Counted from the first letter of the stretch, positions 1 through 29,096 are shown. The stretch is DNA of 64,000 nt from Aristolochia californica (GCA_029961685.1 JARWKL010000011.1:5954501-6018500), one strand, 5' to 3'. Numbers and translations are program-made. Notes: generated by a model from the letters alone, not told the origin.

Positions 1-649
1 AATTCAATATTTCTTGGTTCACAATACTCCCAAATAACATGACTTTTGTATCTTTAGAAATTATCATCACGTGGTGATGCTTTCGAGGATTCCCCAACCA
101 TGATCATACATTAAGTCATGGTCATATATTAATAATATGAGTGTTCAGTTTGCACTCTGTTAGTGGTTTCTGTACGAATTGCTCTTGTTGGTACTATATG
201 ATGCCTGTTAGGGGGAATAATCCTACATTGGTTAAAGTTTGGAAAAATCTTGTGATTATTCATCGAAAAAAAAAAGTCTCATAACTTAGATTAGTCATTT
301 TTGGATGGACAGAAACCCAACTTTAACATGGTAGAGCAGGGTATTTGTTTTGCCCATTAAATTTATGTGCCACCTATAATGTCCACATCTTAATTGGTGG
401 TTTTGTTGTTTTCTATTGTAAGTGTTTTTCATTAAAAAAAAAAAAAAAAGTCCACATCTCAGTTCTGTCATTTGGTTTTTTAGTATGGATGTGAGAGGAA
501 GTATCAGGTGGGATAATCTTACATTGGTTAGTTGGGGGGAAACAACCTCCTAACAGCTAGTCGTTCTGGGATAGACCAGGACCCATATTTAACAATACTG
601 TTTAGCTGCAACTTTTGAAACAGGCTTTTGTCTGCTTGTAATCAAACAG
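1..649 (+). other. Intron sequence upstream of the first visible sigma-factor exon
   Basis: No coding exon is recognisable. The first sigma-factor exon begins at 650 directly after an AG acceptor (648-649) in the middle of the conserved protein, so this stretch is most simply the preceding intron. The earlier exons (transit peptide and N-terminal domain) must lie left of the window. It is AT-rich with two short A-runs and has no clear repeat structure. Confidence 0.5.
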
Positions 650-3600
650 TATCTGATGAAACTTGAGGAAGTGAAAGGAAAGCTTCGTGCACAATTTGGT
701 CATGAACCAACACTGGTGGAGTGGGCTGAAGCAGTTGGAATGAGTTGCAGAGCTTTACAAGCTTGCATGAACTCTGGCAACAACAGTAGAGAGAAGATGA
801 TTTATGCCAATTTTCGCTTAGTTGTGCATGTGGCTAAAAAATATCAAGGAAGTGGACTTGGTATACACGATTTACTCCAGGTCAGCATTACTATAGCATT
901 TGAATCCGCTGAAGTAGAATTTCATTTTGTTTTCATTTTTTCTAATAATTTTCTCTGAATAATATGTGAAAAAGATAGTAGTAATATGGATTTCTCTAGG
1001 GATTAAGGTGTTCAGAAGTCACATGATTGTCGAGAGTCATTAAGTAGGGGTATATTTGTAATTAGGTTAAGTGCAATGTTTTTTATATTATTGTGTAGAA
1101 TTGTCATATGCAGAAGTGGCCCGATATTTTTCAGTTATGGGTTCTGTTATCATTAGAGCTGTATTTTGTATTTAAAGTCTCGTAGGGTCTTATTAAGATC
1201 TAAAACACAATAATCAAAGATCTACATCAACTCTTTCTCAGTTTCTGGTGTTTCAACTTTTACATGGTATTAAAGCCTATTCTGATCCAAGTATTTTTCT
1301 CTCTGCTTCACCAGTAGCAGTCCCTATTCTTGGGAAAGTTCTTCCCTGCCCTCTTAACTCCTCTTTTGGCCATTGTCCTCATCATCAACAACAAATGAAG
1401 TGTTTGTGCCCTAATTAGTTTCCTAAGAGCTGTGTTGTCCCAGTTTTTGGATTTGTGTGCCTGCACAGTTTACTATAAGTGCCTAACAATTATGAATCTA
1501 GTCAACAGGAAAAGTGCTTCACACAACAACGTGATGGTTAAGGGAACAGAAATTGTTTCTTTCTGTTTTTTTTAGTAACACCAAAATATAATGTAAGAAC
1601 TAGAGAATATACAAAAGAGGTTCACCAAGTGTGTGAGGCTACTTCTATAATTTGAGTACTTGATTACTTTAAAATGGCTAGCGAAGATTTTTGCTTCCTT
1701 ATTAAATCTGGTCTTCCAGGTTGACAGTAGTACTGGGTCCCATACCATGCCCACACTCTTCATGAATCTATGTGAGAGATCATGATTCACTCATTCTTGG
1801 CTGACATGTGCTTGAGAACATTGCAGTAAGGAAATTTTCTTAAGAAAGACAGGAGTACCATCTGGTTCTGGAAAATATTTTTTTTGGCACCATTTCTTTC
1901 GGAAACTTTACAAAACTTGCCAAAGAAAAAGCTGAAACCTCTGATAATCTGAAAATCTGTAAGAATTTACCCATTTATTATCATGTCACCAAAAAGATTG
2001 AGATATTGTTGTCATCTTTTCTTAATATGACTGTAATTTTTCATTCAATATGGTCATGCCTAATAAATTCTGCAGTCTTTTGAAAAGCAGGATTCTTTTT
2101 CTTCTTGCATTTGATCTTGTCTTTGTTTTTGTGAGGTGCAAGTGCAAGCATGCTATTGTGACCTCTTGCTAAAAAGAGCTTGTTATTCCTTTGCATTTGA
2201 GATGTAGCCATCTTTTTTATGTTCATAGGTATTTTGTAGTATTGGAGCTCTATAGCCACCTATTATTTGGCTGCATAGTGAGTTTTCTGGCTATTGTCTT
2301 TACTACCAACTCTGAGTGGCTCTCTGTTATTGCAGGTGGGCAGTATGGGTCTTATGAAGGGCCTGGAAAAGTTCAAGCCCCAAGCTGGATGTAGGTTTTC
2401 AACATATGCTTACTGGTGGATCAGGCAATCCATTAAGAAGGCTATATTTCTACACTCCAGGACTATCCGTTTGCCTGTAAGGGTTCTGTTATTCTTTGTG
2501 CTGTCATTCTTATGCTCCATCATCGATGATTAGAAGGGTTACGTTCATGCCACAATATCTTAATTGTATAGTGATCTGACGAAGATGTTAGCTTTTGAAA
2601 TTTGTAAAAATCTTTTGATTTAGTTGTTTAGAAAATACCCTTCTGTGCAGAGTATGCTTTTCCTGTTCTCCACATTTACTAGAACATTGTGGTTATATCA
2701 TAAAGCCGCTAGTGCGTTGTTAGTCAACTAGTTGTATTCACTGTTGATTCAATCATGATGTCTCGTTTTGGTTGTACAATCTGACAAAAAGGGTGATTCT
2801 AATGAATGTAATGAATTGGAGAACTAACTGTACTACTGAACCTTCTGTGTTATGGTTGCAGGAAAATGTGTATGCACTTCTAAAGAGGGTCAATGTTGCA
2901 AAGAAGTCATTTATTCAAAAAGGCCATTTCCCATCAAATGAAGACCTGGCAAAATCTCTTGGCATTTCAGTAGTGAAATTAGAAAGGCTGTTGTTTACCA
3001 CTCAAAAACCAGTATCGATTCAACAGCCTGCATGGGGATCTGATCAGGATGTGACATTTCAGGTAACACTTGGCATTATCCATCTTAACCAAAGTAGATG
3101 CGATTAGTGATCTGTTTTTTGCCACATAATAATGTTGGATGCTATGCTAAAGTCTATGAAAATGTGTTTTTTGAATTGTTGTGGATATGCTCTGTTGCCA
3201 TTTGTTTGATGGGTTTTTTGGTCTCTTTTCAGTTCCAAATGATTTTTTCTAACTATATCTATGCGATAAAAATAAGATAGTATGATGAGAATACTTAACC
3301 ATCTTAGATGCATTCTGCATGCAATGAAGCCCCTGGAATGGTGGTTTTAGTGGTTGTCTCGATGTGTTGAGTTCTCTATCGAGTATCCTTCTCCATGAGC
3401 AGTCTTTTTACTCTGATTGTAGGTGGGCTATTGCTGAAAGTAACATGAATGGGTTCCTAGTGAGTAGTGACCTCAATTAAAAAAAACTTAATATGGATGT
3501 GTTCTTATTGACCTGAAGATATTGAACCACTAACTATACTTAACCTGGTGGTTAGGCAATTGGGCAGACTTGACTGGAGCCTTTTGCTGAATACTTGCCT

Positions 3601-4080
3601 TGTGAAAACTCGTTTGATCATTTTCCCATATTCCCTGCTATAAAGTTCTCTAATCATTACCGGTCATTGTGGTTCGGATCACCCACTCAAAATTGTCTGC
3701 AATTGCTCTTGCTCAAATGCATGCATGATGTCCAGTCCTCAGAGTCTTTACACCATAGATTTGAGTTTATATTATTCTATCAATCATCACAGGAGATCAC
3801 AGCAGACCCAGCAGATGAAATCCTCAGCATTACTGTGGATAAGCAATTGATGAGGCGGCATGTTCGAAACCTTCTTACTACCCTCACTCCAAAAGAGAGA
3901 CAGGTAGTCCTACTCCGTTATGGAATCCACGACGGAGAAAAGAAATCTTTGTCAGAAATTGGGAGGGTATTTGGAATATCAAAAGAGAGGGTAAGGCAAG
4001 TGGAGAACAGGGCAATAGAGAAGCTCAAAAAGTTCCTCTCCAGCGAAGGGCTTGAGGTGTATGTTGATTTGATCACTTGA
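650..4080 (+). CDS. SIG6: Plastid RNA polymerase sigma-70 factor, SIG6-like (3' part, 4 exons)
   Basis: Nuclear-encoded sigma factor that directs the plastid-encoded (bacterial-type) RNA polymerase to chloroplast promoters. Exons read as 650-880, 2336-2476, 2862-3062 and 3793-4080; every intron is GT-AG and phase 0, giving about 286 residues to the TGA at 4078-4080. Exon 1 carries the start of region 2 ([20 protein letters not shown], then DLLQ). Exon 2 has regions 2.2-2.4 ([29 protein letters not shown]). Exon 3 (ENVYALL..., QDVTFQ) is region 3. Exon 4 has region 4 with the -35-binding helix-turn-helix ([20 protein letters not shown]). The order and the ENVY and EITAD motifs fit the SIG6/SIG4 group better than SIG1, 2, 3 or 5; the paralogue name is inference from memory. 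Odd point: residue 1 of exon 2 is Val (GTG), where region 2.2 normally has Glu (LLQ-EGSMG). The N-terminus is outside the window. Confidence 0.85.
1009..1276 (+). repeat. LTR-like fragment with primer-binding site in sigma-factor intron
   Basis: A TG...CA block (1009-1264) ending in TTTTACA is followed at once by TGGTATTAAAGC (1265-1276), a two-mismatch version of the tRNA-iMet primer-binding site (TGGTATCAGAGC) of plant Copia elements. No second LTR or coding domain was found, so this looks like a 5' LTR stub left in the intron. Confidence 0.4.
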
Positions 4081-4795
4081 AGGTAGTCTCACCTGCTTAA
4101 ATTTCCTCTCATTCTGTATAGAGCAAGGAATAAATCGAGTTGGTTCAGTTAACCTCCAAATGACTGATGTAAATATTGATCCCTTTACTTCCTCCAAATG
4201 ACTATTTGTTATTTTTTTTTATTATATGTATCCATGACTGATATTCATTTCTTTTTCTTGTTTTTATCATTTTAATCATAAAATTAAAAATGACATTATT
4301 GTAAATATATTAGGTGCAACTAGGGTTGGTTCGATTTGAGTCCCAACTTTCACTCAGTGTTATAACCTCACATTTACACATGTTGTGGCCATTTTATTAA
4401 GCACATGGTCGAGCTAAGTTCACAGCAAAATCCAAGTTGAATTGGATTTTAATGACTATATCTTTGTGAAGTGTGTGTTGTCCAGCCAATTTTCCTGAAC
4501 ACAGAATTTATATCTGTAAGCTGTAGTATTTGCCTTCCTTAGTGGTGTTGATAGGGCAGGACGAGGTCAGGTCTTATGGTCTTTAAGAATGGTTAATTCG
4601 TGTATTAATATGGTCTACTAATTTTAATTGGGTTTTAGAACTTTAGGATACAACAGGAATAAAATTGACCAAAGGCATTTTAGTAATTTTTTTTAAAAAA
4701 AAGAGGAGAAAGAGGGAGAAGAGTTTAATAGAAAAGAGAAAAAAGGAGACATCAGAGAGCATGAAGGAGAAGGGAAGAGGAGACGATGAGGAGGA

Positions 4796-4832
<37 letters not shown>

Positions 4833-5428
4833 AAAGGAGGCAAGAGGATTTCGATACAATCGAAGATTGGAAGCTGTAGTAAATCCATGTTATGCTAAAT
4901 GTCTTTACAAGCTTCCATGTTTAATCTTATTGTGAGTAAGAGTAGAACTTATTGAATTCACTCATACACACGTTGAAATATTTTCAGAAGAACGGGAGAC
5001 AAACTGAGAGTTGTCAACTATTAGTACTAGTTAAGAGAGTCTACTTTAGGCAGAAATTAGGAGTGGCAGAATAAATATTTTTTTTCATTATATTGCTACA
5101 GTTACTTTCTCTTTTGGGGGTGTACTGCTAATTCTTTTGGTAGATTGTATGAAAGTAAGTAGGAGAATGCAATAGGAAGGCACTTTTTCTCTGAGAAAAG
5201 TAGTTTGCAGATCCAAGAGTCGCGCTACTGATGCCTGCAGAGCCCAGTTTCTTCTTAAATGAATCATTGCAGCATCAAGGCAAAATATTTCCGATCAATA
5301 CCTGAAAAAAAAAGGATGAACTAATCGTTTTAGAGCGGAATTAGCTTAAACTTTCTACTGGTAGAGGACAATGAGGGCAAACAGATTGTGTAGAATTTTG
5401 TGAAATGACAAAATGTTAAAATCACTTT
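4081..5428. other. Intergenic region between convergent sigma-factor and thioredoxin genes
   Basis: This holds the 3' flank of the sigma-factor gene and, on the other strand, of the thioredoxin-like gene. It is AT-rich, with a purine-rich stretch at about 4695-4845 containing a GA microsatellite. No convincing gene or RNA was seen. Confidence 0.6.
4799..4828. repeat. (AG)n microsatellite
   Basis: About 15 uninterrupted AG dinucleotides inside a longer purine-rich tract. Open frames across it are low-complexity Glu/Arg/Lys or Ser/Leu runs and are not genes. Confidence 0.9.
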
Positions 5429-5614
5429 GGGTCTGTTTGGAACCCCTAAAAAAGAAAAGAAAAGAAAATGAGAATTTGATCATTATTATTTCTAAAAATA
5501 ATTAACTAAAATGAGATGATGATTAAATTCTCCTTTTCACTAACTATTTTTAGGAATAATAGTAATTGAATTCTCATTTTTTTTCTTCTTTTCTACGGGG
5601 TTTCAAACAGACCC
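5429..5614. mobile_element. Fold-back MITE with 18-bp terminal inverted repeats
   Basis: The ends are GGGTCTGTTTGGAACCCC and GGGGTTTCAAACAGACCC (one mismatch as inverted repeats). The interior is also largely self-complementary (GAGAATTTGATCATTATT against AATAATAGTAATTGAATTCTC), so the 186-bp unit could fold into one long hairpin. It lies about 80 bp beyond the stop codon of the thioredoxin-like gene, in its 3' flank. No clear target duplication longer than TT is visible, so the superfamily is left open. A decayed relative is at about 61728-61831. Confidence 0.75.
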
Positions 5615-5697
5615 TTCCGGTAGATTAAACCCTTTGAAAGAATGAAACAAGAACACAAAAATAAACCTGCCTCTCAATTGTGAAAGGAAGAAACCTG

Positions 5698-22533
<16,836 letters not shown>

Positions 22534-23292
22534 TGGGAGAAAAAAGATCAAGATAGTTGAGGCAACAAAATGTCTTGGAATCGTTTAGCGTTCCTGAACA
22601 GGAAATTTTCATCTCTAAGGTCTCCTCTCCATGCCTAGTGAAATATTCTATTTATAATTTTAATTATTCTATTATTTTGAATTATGATTAATTTTACTTT
22701 TTTTATAATATATTATTTAATAAATAATTTACAATAGCACGAATACAAAACCAGTCAGGTTTTGATGGTTCTTCGACTGATCGACCAAGCAGTAAGCGGC
22801 AGGTTCATGGCTATCTCCCATCCCTTCCCTCCTTCGCAGCTAGTCTGGGAAGGGGTGCACACCCTTCCCCCTCGCTGTAAAATACCAGTGGGACTCTATT
22901 GCATGGAACTTCACCACAACAATGAAAAAGGCCGGAGCACTTTCCCTTCCTCCTTGTTCTCTCCGCCATTTGTGTCGAGTTTTGTATTGTAGTGGAAAAG
23001 GTATGTCATCCGATATAGTTTTATAGTACTAAATAAACTAACATTAATTTACGATATAGAAGCATCAGATGATCTGGTAGTTAAACCTAATTTAAGGTTG
23101 TTAACGGATTTGAATCTTCACATCGTCCGGCTTATATGATAAATTGGCAATCAAATCACTCCAACTTCCGGCTATACTCCTTGTCTGTTAATCGGTCAGA
23201 AACGAGTCTATTAATTGCAGATTTACACCATCGCTCCGCTGTGAGAAAATCACAGGCTTCAGCTTTCCTGTTAAGTCTCTTCCATCCCAGAA
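22534..23292. promoter_or_regulatory. Shared region between divergent thioredoxin-like and HPR3 genes
   Basis: The 759 bp between the two start codons must hold both 5' UTRs and both core promoters. It has an AT-rich block at about 22640-22740 and a GC-richer block around 22790-22960. No confident TATA box was picked for either gene. The short open frames here are not gene-like. Confidence 0.55.
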
Positions 23293-26200
23293 ATGTTGGG
23301 AGAAGCCTCACAGGGCACAGAGAGTCACAACCCCTCGGTACTTCTCCTCCTCCCGCTCTCTGACCCATTCATGGTGGCCCTTTCCCTCAAATACCGTATA
23401 TTAAAGCCCTGGGAGTCCCCTCTGCCTTTAGACCAGTTCCTGCAGTCCGAGGCGCAGTCTGTCAGAGCTATCATCTGTTCGGGCTACTGCTCCATTGACG
23501 CTCACTTAATCCGTTCCCTCCCTGCTCTCCAATTTGTTTTCACGACCAGCGCCGGCCTTGACCATGTCAACCTTAATGACTGTAAACATTGGGGAATCGC
23601 TCTCGCCAACGCTGGGACGCTCAATTCCGAAGATGTCGCCGATTACGCTGTGGGTTTGTTGATTGATGTCCTTCGGAGAATTTCTGCTGCTGATCGGTAT
23701 TTGCGCCAAGGTTTGTGGCCACTGCAGGGAGACTGCCCGCTGGGCTTCAAGGTCCTGTGCTCCACATTTCTTGCTCAATTTTTGTGAAATTGGTTTTTCA
23801 ATATTCAACAAAGACTAATGTGAGAGAAAAATCGACTCTGGGTCCTTTACGTAGTGACGTCCGTTAAAATGCTCACTTTGCCATCACTTCTTGGCGTAGA
23901 GGAGACTCTGGATGGGTTTTACAGGGACTTTGGTAGAGGGAAAGAATGATTCTCGGGTAGAGTTGAGCTAGCTATAGTAACTGTTGTAAGTTTTGTCTGT
24001 GATACCACTGTCTTCAGACACCTTGATAGACACCAGTATTACCGTTGAGATATTAGCAAAATTACTTTCTAGGCTTTGGGAAGAGTAGTCATCTGAAAAA
24101 AAAAAAAAGAGAAATTGCAAAGCTAAATTAGTTTTTGTCTTACTTGTGTAGCTACATATATCAATCCTTTTGAATTAAGTTTTTCATAAGCAAATTATTG
24201 TTTTAATGTACTGTTTAAAGGATTAGCAACTAATTAATCTTGTAGTTGTATATTGATCCTTGGCTCCACAGTCATGTATCACAGACTGTCATGTTACCTG
24301 TGTCCTCTTAATGGATCAGTGGATTGAACCAGATGTAACTTGGAATGACATCCTAAACTGTGTTGGTGATATTGGTTTGCTGAAGTTTTGGTAAAGTGCA
24401 GTGTCTGCAGGAAGCTATTAGGTTGAGATTGAGAAGTTCACTATGAACTGTATTGGTTCAGTGGCAGTTAGCAGCCCTGTTATGCTTAACATAAATGTAG
24501 ATGTTCAGGTGACCTGTCTTGTTCAATTAATTATTTTATTTGATTGTGGATTTTGATGGTTTTCAACAAGCCACCCCCGCTTACAAATTCTGGAGTAAAA
24601 ATCATTTCAGTCAGTTTTTTCTTTTCTTTCATAAAGACCTCTTTGGGTATTTTGGTAGGGCAGGGGTGATGTACTCTGTGGTGAAGGACTAGTTAGGGCA
24701 TTGATATTGGCCGAGTAAAAATAATCAGGTTAACTGAAGAGGGAAATAAAGATAGTTTTGGTGGCTTGTCAGGTTATAGGAAATGAAAGTTCTGAGTGGA
24801 TGTACTTTGTCAAAATGAGGTTTACCTATATTCAGAAATGATTGGCACTTAACTGGTGCTTTTTGCTGTGTATTTCTGAGATTTCGACATTTTGATTCCC
24901 ACCCTTATTAAGTCCTTTCTCGAAGCTTATCCGATTATCTTGTTCTCTTGATTTGTTAGCTGAATGAAAATCTAATTACAGAAATAAGAATAACGATGTC
25001 CTACCATATGTGGGTGCTAATGCCATTCCTAATTGACATGGTTATTTAAAATACTTGAGCACTGTGACTAAGAGCAATCCCAGCCTTTATGTCTTGTTTT
25101 TCTTTGATTTAGTGAAAAGCTTTTATGATAGAGAACGTTGAAATCTAAATAGGAAAGGAGTTCCCAGTTGCAAGAGATGAGCAATAGACACCCTATTTAG
25201 CTAATACATCAGCAATGGAATTAACGGCCTTAACTCACCCTACCATGAAACATCAAAAGGTCTACAAGTATCCATGGTTTCTTCATAGTCATATCTGAAA
25301 TGCCAAGAAGGCTTCAAACTTTCTTTTATTTGATTTATAGTAATAGTGGAATCACCTTCTACTATTAAAGGAGCTAAGAAATTTTCAAAGAAGACCTTCA
25401 AACCTTGACTGAATGTGCTTAGTTTTGCTTCAGCTGAATCCTTCCAACCAATTGGATCTGAACATAGAGTGCCTAGAGCTTTCACGGTCCCTACTGACAC
25501 CCCCTATACATGCTGGCTTTGGGTTACTATCGTCAAAAGTCAGCTTAAGGCTACCAATAGAAGGTGGAATTCAGGAAACAAGGGTAGGTGGAGAATGATT
25601 TACAGTCGTGGCCACCAATTTCCAGTGCCTTTTGACTTTTTGATCAATGAGAGAGGGATTGGAGGGAGCCCTTTGTAAGTATTATCCCAAGATACTATTT
25701 TTTGGAGCAGATTTTCGATCAAACCTGCCAATGAGGAGTCTATCTTGCTCAATATTGGCTTATTATGTTCTTTCCAAGTGCCAGGGGACAGATGCGACAG
25801 CAGCTTTCCTGCCAGTTAAACCAGCTTGTGACAAGTTCTGATTAAAGTTCTGAGCTATGAAATCATTGAAAGAGGACGGGACGCAGCAGCTTATACTGAA
25901 CTAGTTGAGAACTGACCCTAGATTTGAAAACTGAAAGGGCACTGTGACAACAAATGGTCAATATTCTCTTCCTCTGCATCACAAAACTTTTGCAATTGCC
26001 TGGGGTTAGCCCTGCTTGTGCAATTACCAGTGAGGATCTTTTTGTGAGCTACTTTCTAAAGGAAACGAAGCACTTCCGTTGTAGCTATCAACTTCCGTGT
26101 AAGAGCAATCTTTTTAGCCTTCGTGTTGGTAGATGAGCCCAGTAATTTTCTATACAAAGAGGCTGTGGAAAATTCTCTCAGTCACTCTATGGTCCAAATG

Positions 26201-29096
26201 ATATCATCTTGTCCAATGTCCTTGAAGTAAATACTTCTAAAATGGCTGCAGCTCAGTAATGTCAATAGCTCATTGATCATTAAGGCCTCTTCTGAATTGT
26301 AAGTTCCAACCTGTCCTGTTTCCGTGACCTCTCTAACATCTTTAACAGTGGCTATGTTATTGTGTGAAAGATTGAAGAGTCATAGAAATTGAACTTTTCG
26401 GGCAGAGTCTCCAGAAAATGTGGTCTGACCCTCTCCAATGTGGAATCTTGTTTGTGGCAAGAAATTTTGCCAGCACTTGATTATGGATCTCCAAATGCTT
26501 GATGTTCTATATGCGGAGTTTCAGAAGGAAACCAGCAATTACAGCCTTTGAAGTTGCAAATCGCCACAATCACTTTGTAAGGAAATCCTCACTTACTAAT
26601 TTCACTTTCTTTGTGCCAATTCCCCATCCTCTTTATCTTTTACAAACTTCTGCCTGTTTGACAAGTGGGAAATGAAACTTGTCTTAGGGGCCCCACCATA
26701 GGAATTGTTTTTGCATCACCTCCATATCAATTTCACTTGAATGACATGGGATAAGTGAGCACAAATAGTTTAGCAAGCTAGCCTAAGTGGATTTTATTAA
26801 TTTGGCTTTAGTTGCCAATGAAAGGAGCTTGCCCTTCCACAAGGCAAGCCTTTTTCAATTCTTTCAAGACTGGATTCCATAGAAACTCTTTTGTTTGACC
26901 ATGGGAAAATGGAGCCACAATTACTATGTGAAGTTGGGTCCAAGGCCCATCCCAAAATGACTTGCCAACTTAGGAAACCTCTTTCCCAACTAAAAAACTC
27001 AAAATCTTTGTACTCACTAATCCTTGTGGGACTATTCTTTAACACTCTTCCTCACATGTAGGCCCTCTTTTGTGTCTCTATAAGTGGATAATTTAGGTGT
27101 AGGCCCTCTTTTGTGGCTCTATAAGTGGATAATTTAGGTGTAGGCCCTCTTTTGTGGCTCTACAAGTAGATAATTTTAGGTTTAGGCCCTATTTTGTGGC
27201 TCTACAAGTGGGTAATTTTTAGGTGTAGGCCCTATTTTGTGGCTCTACAAGTGGATAATTTTTAGGTGTACGCCATCTTTTTGTGGCTCTACAAGTGGAT
27301 ATATTAGGTGTAGGCCCTCTTTTGTGGCTCTACAAGTGGATAATTTAGGTGTAGGCCCACACATGAGTACCCGCTCTGATACCATGTGAAGTTGGGTCTA
27401 AGGCCCATCCCAAAATGAGTAGCCAACTTAGGAAACCTCTTTCCCAACTAATAAACTCAAGATCTTTGTATTCACTAATCCATGTAGGACTATTCCTTAA
27501 CAAATTAGATGGAAAGACATCTTCTTGCAGCCAAGCATCAAGGCCAAGCTTTTTACTTTCTCCTTGTCTAGATTGACCCAAAAACAGCTGCTTGGCACAA
27601 CATCATAGATATAAAATCTGGATATTGGGAGCCTGGTCAAATGAGCCATCATAAAAACAGAGGGTACTGTCTGCGAACTGAAGCTGAAGTATGTGTATAT
27701 CTGAGTTTGTAAACGTAAAATTTTGTTTGAGCGAAACGACAAGAGAAAAGAAAATAGAAAGGATAGTTTTTGTTCCTTGTAGTTTAAAGATTCTCTCCCA
27801 AAATACTGGGAATAAGAGAGAAAAAAAGAATGTGAAAGTAGAGAAACAAAAGAACCAAACATATTTTGCTATTTTTTTCGCTTTCTTCATTAGTCAACCA
27901 AGAGAAACTATGTATCTCTTCCATTTCTTCCCCCACTTTCTCCATGGTACTAAACAAAGGGGAACTGTGTATGTCTCATCTTCTTTCTGATTCTTATCTT
28001 TTCTCTTTTTTTTTTTTCATACTGAACAGGGCTTCCGTTCTGTATGATTCACTTATTTTGTATATAATCTACAAAACTTGAATATTTTTCCATGTATTTA
28101 TATATTCTTAAAATATTAAGTCTTGAGTTACATCAGTTTCTCAGTCAGCCTTGTTGTTCCGTGCACTCGAAACAATAATTTTTAGTCATATTGGAGCTCA
28201 GGTGAGAACTGCCTGACGGGTGATGTAATGATGTCTCCTCAAGATAGACCTAAGAGGAGTTGAACATCTCAATACACAGGCACTTCCCTTTTCTACTGAA
28301 TGGTTGTCTATATAATGGTATCATAGGGAGGAAAATCCTTATAGTCATTATGGTTAATGCTAGCATCATCTTTTTGCTTCTCATCTAGCTTCAATGCATG
28401 TATATGGCAACACAAATCTACTGTATCATGCCGGCCTGTAAATAAGAAGTCCTGACTATTTTGCTAGTCATGTGAAAGAGTTTCTGATGATTCCAGCAGG
28501 TTGTGAACGAGCTTCATTAACTTGATGAGATGCCATTTTTGCTTGTTGTGACCTATTTGTGTTGATACTTGCAGCTGTCGAGAAAGCATGTTGGGATTAT
28601 CGGGCTTGGCAGCATTGGATTGGAAGTTGCAAAGAGGCTTGAGGGTTTTGGTTGCATTATCTCATACAATTCAAGACAGCAAAAACCCTCACTACCATAT
28701 CCATATTTTTCAAAAGTCTGTGATCTTGCAGCCAAATGTGATGTCCTTATAGTTTGTTGTGCTCTAAATAGTGAAACTTATCACATAATAAACAGGGATG
28801 TCTTATCATCTCTTGGCAAGAAAGGGATCATTATCAATGTTGGGCGTGGGAAACTCATCGATGAGAAGGAACTGGTGAAGTGTTTGACACATGGAGAGAT
28901 TGGTGGGGCTGGTCTCGATGTCTTTGAAAATGAGCCTTCTGTGCCTCAAGAGCTCTTTAACTTGGATAATGTGGTGCTATCTCCTCATTCGGCGGCCCCC
29001 ACAGCAGAGTCCAGCTCAGATTTACTTCAACTGATGATGGCCAATTTAGAGGCTTTTTTTGCTAACAAACCATTGGTTTCTCCTGTGACAATTTGA
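23293..29096 (+). CDS. HPR3: Glyoxylate/hydroxypyruvate (hydroxyphenylpyruvate) reductase, HPR3 type, 2 exons
   Basis: NAD(P)H-dependent D-2-hydroxyacid dehydrogenase, probably cytosolic, reducing glyoxylate, hydroxypyruvate or 4-hydroxyphenylpyruvate. Exons 23293-23751 and 28575-29096 (GT-AG, phase 0) give about 326 residues, close to the family length. Exon 1 is the N-terminal substrate domain (FVFTTSAGLDHVNL, NAGTLNSEDVADYAVGLLI). Exon 2 starts with the Rossmann motif VGIIGLGSIG and keeps the catalytic set: Arg in INVGRGKLIDE, Glu in GLDVFENEP, His in VVLSPHSAA. No transit peptide and no C-terminal peroxisome signal is visible (ends SPVTI), consistent with a cytosolic HPR2/HPR3-type enzyme rather than peroxisomal HPR1. 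The 4.8-kb intron carries a reversed LINE relic with a TRIM in it. Substrate preference cannot be told from sequence. The gene looks intact. Confidence 0.9.
26927..27502 (-). mobile_element. TRIM retrotransposon with 118-bp LTRs and seven internal tandem repeats
   Basis: Terminal direct repeats 26927-27044 and 27385-27502 (both 118 bp, TGTGAAG...TTAACA). GCTCTGATACCA at 27373-27384, abutting the right repeat, is the complement of the tRNA-iMet primer-binding site, so the element is on the minus strand. AATTA follows the element (27503-27507) and occurs 3 bp before it (26919-26923), a likely blurred target duplication. No coding capacity. It interrupts the RT of the LINE relic. Confidence 0.88.
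27050..27355. repeat. Seven-unit tandem repeat inside the TRIM
   Basis: Units of 41-43 bp, each with TAGGCCCT.TTTTGTGGCT followed by CTA.AAGTGGATAATTT.AGGTG. Units differ by single substitutions and length of T-runs. The repeat fills nearly the whole internal region between the two LTRs. Confidence 0.9.

Larger units (their letters stand above)
25240..27870 (-). pseudogene. LINE (L1-type) relic: RT and RNase H fragments in the HPR3 intron
   Basis: On the minus strand: LQFADSTLCFYD (the FADD catalytic box, second Asp replaced by Ser) near 27690-27640; VNLDKEKVKSLALMLGCKK near 27580-27510; then, after a TRIM insertion, the RT thumb (WKGKLLSLA.KAKLIKS) near 26850-26780; and a plant LINE RNase H piece (DSAEAKLSTFSQGLK, LIVEGDSTITI) at about 25450-25330. 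The frame is broken throughout and the 5' half (endonuclease, early RT) is missing, as in 5'-truncated LINE copies. Exact ends and target duplications were not resolved. Confidence 0.75.

Noticed and set aside
4643..4898. Frames across the GA-rich tract
   Set aside because: Pure low-complexity Glu/Arg or Ser/Leu runs caused by the microsatellite.
22549..22551. TTG as start of the thioredoxin-like exon 1
   Set aside because: It merely extends the frame; the first ATG of the frame is at 22533 and gives a normal transit-peptide-like N-terminus.
27050..27355. CRISPR-like regularly repeated units
   Set aside because: Direct head-to-tail repeats without unique spacers, inside a TRIM in a plant genome.
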